A stretch of 64,000 nt of DNA from Orobanche coerulescens (lineage: Eukaryota; Streptophyta; Magnoliopsida; Lamiales; Orobanchaceae). The DNA is taken from contig CM065815.1 of NCBI GenBank assembly GCA_033398695.1, forward strand, positions 103,010,501-103,074,500, in the 5' to 3' direction. A program made the position numbers and the translations under genes. How positions within the stretch are numbered: the stretch's first letter is position 1; every line of letters begins with the position of its first letter. Below the pieces are notes generated by a model, which worked only from the letters and a program-made list of their open reading frames with translations, searched no databases and had not been told where the DNA came from. Shown piece after piece: positions 56,146 through 64,000 of the stretch.

Positions 56146-57215
56146 AAGCTGATCAAGTATCAAACCATGTACCGAAGACCTCTCGCAGTCCCAACCATAT
56201 AGTATATTGATCATACAACAACGAGTCCCGCAAAGCTAAAGTATGGAAGCTGTCTCTAATATCAATACAGTGATCCTTCCATACAGCTCTCAACAGGACA
56301 AGAAGGAATCTTCAGTATTCGCTAGAAGTCAAGTCCCGTTGATAAAGAAGTATTTAAATACTAAAGGATAAAGTATTTAAATACTGTAAGTCAGAGGATC
56401 TTCAAATCCCACAATATCTGGATCTCAATCAAATATCAGTTGTCGCAGAATCTTGCCCAATGGATATATTTCAGAAGCTATATATATCTCCAGAGTTTGA
56501 AGATCATCAACCAATGAAAGAACGACTGAAAATCTACAGATTATTCACGAATTACAAAAGAACAAAGCTTACAAGAAATATTCAGAGCAAAACATATCTC
56601 CCCAAGCTTTCTGCTATTCAGATAGAAGAGATATACAGTGCTCAAACCTTGAACAACACATTATCAGCTTAAAGACCAGAAAGTCATAGCTGTTGTTCAA
56701 ACCCTGTTCTATCTTTGAACAAACTCATATCAGTCCTGTGTGGACTGAGGAATCCTTGCTACTCCCGAACTGTGTGTGACGGACTTGCATTGAAGAAGAC
56801 GAAGCTTCAGAACTGTGTGTGAAGAAGCCAGTCAAGTGTTAGCTCAAACCAATCTGTGTGAATGGTTGAAAGCTAAGATCTTTATATCAATATGTGTGAA
56901 CGATATATTGATTAAGTGTTGTTATAATTACGTAGTTGTGTACGCAGTAATAATAATAAAATTTTTACTCCTGTGTGGAGGACCAGTGGACATAGAGGGG
57001 TTTACCTCGAACCACTTTAAATATTGTGTTATTTACCTTATGCCTTTATTATTTTATTAACTGTGATTATTTAAGTATACACTGCATACCGATTTGCTGT
57101 ATCCTCAGCAACTTACTGTATTTAAGACTTCCGCTACACACTCAGATTTAAAAACCGTACAGCTTGTTGTTTAAAACACTTTCCAAGCTGTATCCAGTAT
57201 ACTTAGTGGTCAACA
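56146..57215 (+). repeat. Third, 5'-truncated LTR of Sirevirus composite
   Basis: It matches the LTR from about its base 115 to the end, including the terminal GGTCAACA. The TSD tactc follows at once. The junction with the gag fragment shares GAAAAGCTGATCAAG, with the LTR having GAAAAGCTGATC at 37088. Confidence 0.87.
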
Positions 57216-57220
57216 TACTC
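57216..57220. other. Right TSD tactc of Sirevirus composite
   Basis: Identical to 36967-36971. Confidence 0.88.
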
Positions 57221-59286
57221 ACCTTACAACTACTGTCTCGGTCAGAACTACTGGTGCAGGCTAAGATGGACTTCTTCCTTAATCAATCCTACATATATGA
57301 CCAATAGTCACCACTTATCCCACTTTTCAGTTTGCTACTTAACAATGCCTATAACGTGTTATTTATAACTTTATTTTCTGTACACCAGTTTGTTCATTGA
57401 TTGTTTTTCAATCTTAAATCCCTTATATTATTAGGATTATTTTATATTATGAAAGTAAACTCTTTTATCTTTCTATGGATATAGCTATCATCCTCACATG
57501 ATTTTTGGTTGATTTACGACATATTTTACAAGTTGACCAAAAAATATATCAACTTTCAGGACCACTTTGCAAATGTGGCAATTTTTATCCTAGGAGGAAT
57601 GAAATAAAGGCCTTAATAAAATTTATCCAGTAAACTAGACCCATATACTAAACCATATCCTTTGGTCTCATGTTGGAGTTCTAAATATTTATTTAAAAAT
57701 CTCCCAATTCAGCCATGAAATCAGCATGAAATCAAAAGACTGTTTGGACCAGTCTGTGAGAATTTCACTTTTCACCATACTTAGGAATTAAATTTGATTA
57801 AGACCTTTTAAAGGAAGAAACTAAACCTCCATACAAAGCTTTGGGACCTGTAATCAACTCATTTGGGGTCTTTGGGAATTTACTATGAATTTTTAAAATG
57901 GAGTGATGCATATAGTGGATTGCATAGACCACTCAGCAACGATTGCTACTTCCCCATTAATCTACTCAGAATAAGATCACCAAATTTTAGGGGATAAAAC
58001 TAGATTCATTCACAAGACTCCAGCCCCTGGGTTTTTCCTAAAATTAAATTTTTACTATATTTGGTAATTTTTACAAATAGTGGGCTGTTTGGACACTATA
58101 CTGATTTTTGTTAAAGCTATGTGTAAACTTCATTCACTCATTAAGCACTTAATAAAAATGCTTTTATCCATTACACCATTAAGACATTAGATCTGGACTA
58201 TGAAATACTTGCATGCATGTTAAGATCCTCTGTAGGGGTTAAGACCTTTCACCAAAATGGTGAAAATGCTTAGATCTTTACATGCAACCATAGATCTTAG
58301 TTTCTAGTTTAAGCTTTCATCTTAAACCATTAAGACACCCAAGCATGAAATGCACACATTTCAGCCACCACATGATGGTGGTGTCATGGTGGTGCCATGG
58401 TGGTTCTTGAAAATTATACAAAATTTTATGAAAAAACTACATTTCCTTAATCCTCTAAGCTTGATTATTAAGACTCCTTAATTACATGTTGTAATCACCC
58501 TCTTAATCTTGCTATTTTTTTTTCCAGAAAGTGTTCATCTATGGTGAGGGAAGGTTGAGAGAGTTTTGGGATGTCGTTGAATGTTCTTGGTATAAAGATG
58601 GTGTTAGTGGGATAGAAATTTTTATAACGTGTGAGTATGCATGTTTTGTGCTTCCTGTCAAAATTTTAGCCCCTGGAGCCCCCGCACGCGCTCACACTCG
58701 CCCCAACATTGGGCATGTATGCTGCTGTCTGAGCCCTTTTTCTCCTGATTTTTACCCATTTTTTTTGGTCATAACTTTCGCATATGAACTCCAAATGTAA
58801 CAAACTTTATATATATAAAAAGGTGACAATGAACTTAAAACTTCTCCGTACATGGATATAGGTAAATTCTCAATGGATTTTGAGTTATTAACCCGAGAAT
58901 ATGGGTGTTTATCCACTTTTGTCACTTTTTGGCCATATTCAAATGATCATAACTTCTTCAGACTAACTCCAATTGACCTGATTCTTTTTCCTGTTTCTTT
59001 GTTTGCCTTTGAACTTCATTTTATTCCTTGTGGGGAAATTTTCCAAATCTCATCAGATTTTGTGATATAAGCTTTGGAAGTCTTTACTTCTATTTCTCAT
59101 TTATAACTTGTTACTAACCTTGCATTTTCTTAAGATACACACTAGCAATTATGAAATATTTCAACACATAATTAAATTGGATATGACTAACATTGAGGTT
59201 ATAAATCCTGGAAATCATCATGTATGTCAAATGACCAAAATACCCTTATGGTCCTTGCCCCTTTTTATTAAATATTAGTCATTACA
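57216..59286 (-). repeat. Tekay-like LTR, right part
   Basis: It continues the LTR interrupted at 36971 and ends GTCATTACA at 59286. This is the same ATTACA end as the other Tekay-type LTRs, followed by a minus-strand purine-rich GAAGGGAAT. It is AT-rich and open frames within it are short. The minus-strand element this LTR belonged to has no recognisable pol to the right. No palindrome array like the other two Tekay-type LTRs is seen. Confidence 0.6.
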
Positions 59287-61137
59287 ATTCCCTTCTAGAA
59301 CTTAGTCATAACAAAAGTTTCTAGAACCTGACAGGAGGGCTGGATAGAGCCAGGCAGGAGACGAGCTTGTACCCAGGGCAAAGACAGGAGGCGTTCCAGG
59401 CACTTGAGTCCCGACGAGAGGAGTGCAGGAGTCTGGAGCTGGCACTGCACCAGCACGATGCATACGCTGAAAGACGAGTACATGGAAGAACTTCGTGAAG
59501 GCTTTCCATGACCAGTACATCTCTCAGGCCCCTCGTGAGGCTCGACATGACGAGTTCTACCATCTTAAATAAGTGGTACAAGTTTTCAAAGCAAAACAAT
59601 GAATGGTAACATGTGTGTACAATCAATCTCCGTAGATTGCTGTTGAGTATGATGTTGTGCGGCGTCGAGTGCCCAGTGAATATTTAGCTTCGGAAGGTCG
59701 TCTATGACTAAGTCCCTTAGCCTCCTTATAACGTCTTAGACCGTTATTAGTGTTTGTCCTTTGACTATCGCCACGACCTTTGGTTTAATGACCGTAGCCT
59801 TGGGAGTTTGTCGGACCGTCATTATAACATTGGCCTTTGAGATTATCGCTCTCACGCTTGGTGACATGCTGCCTTAGCTCTTATATGAGCTCGATATGTC
59901 CTTAGCTTTGGTCTACTCCTGGACCATGAAAATATAATATGTTAAGCGGTGGTACAAGTTTTCAAAGCAACACAATGAATGGTAACATGGGTGTACAATC
60001 ATTCTCCGTAGATTGCTGTTGAGTATGATGTTGTGCGACCTCGAGTGCCTAGTGAATATTTAGCTTCGGAGTGGGAGAAAATATAATACTGTAGGTGGAA
60101 TTGCCACAACAGGTATTAATACCAAGGGGTTTCAAAATAAATATATACACATAAATTCGTAAAATACTCAAACCCAACTCACTGGGAATCCATTATTCTC
60201 ACCCCACTTTGATTTTTTTCTAAAACCCCACTAGATGAAGAAGACCAAGAGGAAGAAGAGGCAGATGCTGACGGGAAGTGAAGTCTGGCCTTGAGTATTG
60301 CCAACAGGATATAGGAGTCGTGGACAGAGTGCATTATTTGTAGCTTTTTCTATATAACTATGACTAACTAATTTTAGAAAAATGGTACAATCACAACCGA
60401 TGCAAAGATTGTAATTGTTTTGAACCATTGATTATATGAATTATGTGGCAGGTGATAAAATAAATAATGAATTTACTAATAGTTATGTGGTGAGATGGTG
60501 TATTGTAAAATTTGATTGTGTAAATTGGTTGTGTATTTTTTTTTTTGTTGTTAGTACAAGTACATCTCATATATGTTCAAAGAATGTTAGAATTTGTCCA
60601 ATTTTTTATTGAGATTTTAAAAATTACTTGATACTCCTATTATTGCGTGAAATCCATTTTATCAATCCCATATTAGCCACGTTCCATTGAAGTGGTATTT
60701 TCATTGTTGACTTTAGGTTACAGACTTGCTGGGCAAAAATTAAATTACAACTGGAAAGACAAAATTACAACTCGAAAACCAGGAATTACAAACTCGAACG
60801 AAATGAAAATTACAAAACTCGAACAGAATTACAACTCGAAAGAAGAAATAAAAAATAAACGAAAATAACTATTAAACAATAAATAAAACCGTAGGTTAAA
60901 GCCGAGTCGAGGAAGGCCTCTTTCCGCAAGACGAGAAAATGTCCCGGTAGTGCTCTCGATTTAGGTAGTAGCACCACAAATCTCTGAGCTCCGGTGAACT
61001 GAAACGAGGTTAGGACAGAGCTCTGACTTATGATATGAATGCAGAGACGAAGTGTATGATGTATGCTTGAGTATTGCAAAATTTTCGTATGTCTGAAGCA
61101 AATGAATGTATGCCTGTTTATAGGCCATCTCACACAC
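59287..61137. other. Decayed repeat mosaic
   Basis: It contains a short plus-strand gag fragment (59474-59569). It has a direct duplication of about 125 bp (59571-59696 and 59947-60071, offset 376 bp). An AT-rich stretch has a long T run (about 60538-60545), and five ATTACAA.TCGAA units lie at 60744-60842. A TATA-like CTATAAACAGGC on the minus strand is near 61113-61124. No intact gene is found. Confidence 0.5.
59474..59569 (+). pseudogene. Short Ty3-type gag fragment
   Basis: It reads TWKNFVKAFHDQYIS, then REARHDEFYHLK. The TW..F...F...Y spacing is the hallmark of the Retrotrans_gag domain. It ends in a stop at 59570 and has no neighbouring pol. Its parent element is not clear; the adjacent LTR has the opposite orientation. 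Confidence 0.5.
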
Positions 61138-62104
61138 TGATACGAAGTCGACTACTCCAAGCGAAGAAGACGAAGTAAGGATCGACGTAAAACACCTCGA
61201 CCGCACTACAACATACTTGGGCGAGAGAGCTGAAACGAGGCATGGAGTCACCTTGATAATTGGAATTGGAGTAACTTAAACAAAAGACAACTTGCAACAT
61301 GGGAGGGGGAAAAGGTCCAAGTGGTAGCTAAACAAAGAATTTTCAGCATTTCTTTATTATAAAGGCAGCAGGATTCTTGGCAACTTGTTATCTGAAAAAG
61401 CGGCTGTCAAACTTCAACTTGAAGACAAGACCCAACTTTTACTTTTGTCAACAAGTGACATGAAGAACCTTTTATTATCCTTTCATTATTTTAAAGAACA
61501 GCTTGTAATAGTTTAAGTTATTTTGTCAGGCCACTTTTGCCTATAAATAGTGGCAGAAGAGTTGTAATAGAGATTATTGAATATTGAATAATTGAGAACA
61601 CTTTGTGTTTTCCACAGTGAATGCTTTTCATCAAAACTTGGTTTTTATTCGACGCGTTTCGAATACTAATCTGATTGATTCTCAATAGGTCTTGAGGAGA
61701 AATCACTTTATCAAATTATAGGTCTAATTTGATAAAACTTCTGTTTATACCCTGTTTCGATATTCTGTTTATTTTTTTGATACAGTTGTATACTTGTCCG
61801 ATATTCCGCATAAAGTGTCGTTCGATCCTTCGAACTTATTTCCTGTCTTAACTTTGTTTCCGTCCAAAACGTGCTGTTTCGAGTGTCGCTGTTTGGAGGT
61901 GGACTGTTTCGAGTCATTTTCCAGTTGGCCAAATTCCTATCCTGTTGCTGTATCGAATTACCGTCTTCATCCATTATCAGTATTGTTGCTGTAGCGAGCT
62001 GTTGTCACCAGTTCCCGACAGTTTTTTGTCGATAGCTCCCTTTCATCAAAAAGCCTTCCGCTGTATCGATAGCGAATTCGCATAACCAGTGAGAATTCGT
62101 ATCA
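61138..62104 (+). repeat. 5' LTR of the truncated CRM-like element
   Basis: 967 bp with TGATACGA/TCGTATCA ends. TATA box CTATAAATAG at 61541-61550. The first 120 bp encode the pol-tail motif EEDEVRIDV...TYLGER, as in the fragment at 30198. Confidence 0.85.
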
Positions 62105-62142
62105 TAAGTGGCATCGGAGCCCAAGTTCTTGATCTTTGGCAT

Positions 62143-63669
62143 TATGGATCTCAACGACACTGATTTCTTGGCAAAACTTCGTGACGCACTGCGTGACGTA
62201 CCAGAACAACGCAACCAGCGCTGGCAACCTAGGCGTGGTGACTATGAACGACCCTCACGCCATGTCGAAGAGTTCAAGGTGAACGAGCTTCCAGAGTTCA
62301 TTGGAGGGACCGACCCTGAAGTTTACCTGGAATGGGAACGAAAAATTGATCGTATGTTCGAATTTAAAGACCTTGACGATGAGAAAAGGTGTAAGTATGC
62401 AATTCTCAAGTTGGGGAAAGGAGCTTCACTTTGGTACGAAGGAGTGAAAACACGAAGAGCTCAAATGCGGGGAAAGAAAAGATCCGTTCGTGGGATTCGT
62501 TAAAAGAAAACTTCGCAAAAGATATGTACCAAAGATCACACCGGTTATCCTTGTACAGAAGATAGCAGATCTCATGCAAGGAAAGTTAAATGTCAGTGAG
62601 TACATTGAGGAGTTTGAGAATCTAACCTTAATGGGAGAGATAGAGGAGAATGAGGAACAGAAGATGTCGCGATTCTTGCGTGGCTTAAACCGAAGCATAG
62701 CTAACTCGGTGGAACTGTATCCATACGAGGACTTCGATACATTATGTGGGTTATGTGTGAAATTAGAAGCTCAAAACAGGATGAAGATGTATTAACCCGA
62801 ATTTCCAGTCAAATTTGGAAACCCAAGCGTCGGGTCTAGTTCATTATTAATCTGACCGACTCAGCCTCTGTTGCGATTCCTGCTAAGGCGACTGTACCCT
62901 ACGTACCGAAGGAGACGAGTTTGGCTAAAGTAAGATGTTTCAAATGTCAAGGGTTCGGGCATTATCAAAATGCTTGTCCAAACAAACGAGTGGTGACACT
63001 CAGGGAAGCTGTCACGATCCGGGATGAGTTGTTGGTTGAAGAAGAAAGACTAGGTGACGTATTTGATTTCGACATTAAGGACGAAGAAGGAGAGAAATGC
63101 GAGACTTACGATGCTCCAAGCTATGACACGGCTTTAGTTCGCGAACGCTACGAGGCCAAAGTCAGATCGAATGATTGAACAATGAAATCAAATATTTCAC
63201 GAAGTGTCAAATTGGAAAGAAATGGTGCGATTTGATCGTTGATGGAGGGAGTTGCACCAACGTCGCTTCCAGTGAGATGGTGACTAAACTCGGGCTGACC
63301 ACTACGGCTCACCCGAAACCTTACACTTTGCATTGGCTCGATGATGGGAGCAAAATAAGGGTGACTAAACAAGTGAGGATTGGACTAGCCATGGGTTCAT
63401 ATGAAGACAACGTATTATGTGATGTACTCCCGATGGATGCATGCCATGTACTGTTGGGAAGACCATGGATGTTTGATAGGGACGTTTTACACCGAGGAAG
63501 AAGCAATGAGTACGAGTTACGGGATAAAGGCAAGAAGATTGTGCTTAAACCAATGTCACCTCAAGCTATTCACTCTATGAGTTCTAGTAGGAGTGAAAAG
63601 CCTAAACTGGCCATGTTTGCGAGCGAACGGGAGGTGGAACATGCTATTAATGATGGCAAGTGTGTGTAC
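62143..63669 (+). pseudogene. gag and protease of CRM-like element, frameshifted
   Basis: ATG 62143 opens MDLNDTDFLAKLRDALRDV and matches the gag of the element at 39967 through ASLWYEGVKTRR. Two one-base shifts lie near 62465-62515; gag resumes (YIEEFENLTLMGE) and meets TAA at 62793. The zinc knuckle CFKCQGFGHYQNAC (about 62938-62979) follows. Another shift near 63175 leads into the protease (LIVDGGSCTNVASSE) and DVLPMDACHVLLGRPW. The frame ends where the LINE sequence starts. It would have encoded the particle protein and protease. Confidence 0.85.
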
Positions 63670-64000
63670 TTTTTTTTTAGGGAAAGGTCAATTGCATAAA
63701 TAAGATAAGAGTGGCCAAGAAAGGCTGGCCAATACCCGACAACCATATAGAATGGTCCACCAAACAACGTAACAAAGAGCAAAAGTAGGAAACAAAGCCT
63801 ACGAACAAATTGCTACCAAAGCTACAAAGCCTAGAGAGATACAATAAAAGAGGAACTACCAAGCTATCCTCCAAATACGACGAAGAGCCACAGTAGATAG
63901 AGAACGAGCAGGCCATCTATGAGAGATAATATCACGAACAAGACCTATCCCCTGGAAAGTAACCGAATGAGGATCTCGACGGCTCTGGCCAAACCTCCTC
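63670..64000 (-). mobile_element. 3' end of a LINE retrotransposon, minus strand, runs off window
   Basis: A T run at 63670-63678 is the poly(A) tail seen from the other strand. Reading leftward from the window edge, the minus strand is open for about 47 codons (VRDIISHRWPARSLSTVALR near the end) to TAG at 63856, then a 3' UTR leads to the tail. This is how plant L1-type LINEs end, but no RT domain is inside the window. The target-site duplication cannot be checked. Confidence 0.55.

Larger units (their letters stand above)
36972..57215 (+). mobile_element. Sirevirus-like Ty1/copia element, three-LTR composite, with nested Ty3 insertion
   Basis: TSD tactc brackets the whole block. Inside are: LTR (36972-38173), primer-binding site, gag, a nested CRM-like element (38980-45111), the rest of gag, protease, integrase, RT and RNase H in copia order, an env-like gene, a polypurine tract, LTR (54391-about 55587), a gag fragment (about 55588-56145) and a third, 5'-truncated LTR (about 56146-57215). 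Gag-pol followed by a long env-like ORF is the layout of Sireviruses (SIRE/Maximus). Many stop codons show it is dead. The insertion interrupts a Tekay-like LTR. Confidence 0.85.
61138..63669 (+). mobile_element. CRM-like Ty3 element, 5' part, interrupted by a LINE
   Basis: LTR 61138-62104 (TGATACGA...TTCGTATCA), a primer-binding site with one mismatch (TGGCATCGGAGC at 62108) and a degenerate gag-protease region related to the CRM-like element at 38980. At 63670 a run of nine T followed by LINE-type sequence cuts into the protease-RT spacer (after DGKCVY). The rest would lie beyond the window. Confidence 0.85.

Noticed and set aside
58531..58800. 89-aa ORF in the Tekay-like LTR
   Set aside because: Not conserved, AT-rich, no domain, and lies within LTR sequence.
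61794..61994. 66-aa ORF in the 5' LTR at 61138
   Set aside because: Sits in the U5 part of the LTR just before the primer-binding site; no domain, and the matching region of the related LTRs does not encode it.

Overview
The window is a plant nuclear, repeat-dense intergenic region, most likely from an angiosperm with many LTR retrotransposons. The evidence is the element mix: Tekay-type chromovirus, CRM-like Ty3, Sirevirus-like Ty1/copia with an env-like gene, a gag-only LTR element, a Mutator-like (MULE) transposon and a LINE tail, together with plant-type introns and TATA boxes. I see no rRNA, tRNA, CRISPR array or bacterial-type operon, and no intact single-copy host gene. The species cannot be named from the sequence.

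Layout. 1-8231: a minus-strand Tekay-related element with 4.3 kb LTRs around only 395 bp of internal DNA (left LTR cut by the window edge). 8232-10473: host-like DNA with an unknown 174-aa ORF and one recognisable exon of a GPN-loop GTPase 3 homologue. 10474-14790: a complete gag-only (TR-GAG-like) element, minus strand. 14902-24077: a complete Tekay Ty3 element, minus strand, with a perfect 5-bp target-site duplication (TSD). 24083-24330: a promoter-like host remnant. About 24.9-30.0 kb: a MULE with a two-exon transposase (one nonsense mutation) and a small convergent two-exon gene, all flanked or invaded by ACGATCGT-type repeats. 30198-30895: an LTR fragment with GC-rich palindromes. 30896-34781: a non-autonomous CRM-like element carrying an acidic ORF in place of pol. 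34782-36115: a minus-strand copia RT/RNase H remnant.

36116-59286 is a nest. A Tekay-like LTR is split by a Sirevirus-like element (36972-57215, TSD tactc), which is itself split by a young CRM-like Ty3 element (38980-45111, TSD acaac, LTRs differing by four substitutions and one indel). The Sirevirus carries a third, truncated LTR and a gag fragment inside the same TSD pair. 59287-61137 holds decayed repeats. 61138-63669 is the 5' part of another CRM-like element, interrupted by a LINE 3' end that runs off the window.

The strongest unusual signals are: (1) arrays of 12-bp CpG-containing palindromes (TAGCGTGCGCTA or TTACGTACGTAA) at the same U3 position in two diverged Tekay-type LTRs; (2) a peptide tail of pol encoded inside the LTR and recognisable in three diverged CRM-like LTRs; (3) the gag-plus-acidic-ORF non-autonomous partner; (4) the MULE with a convergent second gene and a motif array in its intron; (5) the three-LTR Sirevirus composite. 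All of these are read by eye and need alignment to confirm.
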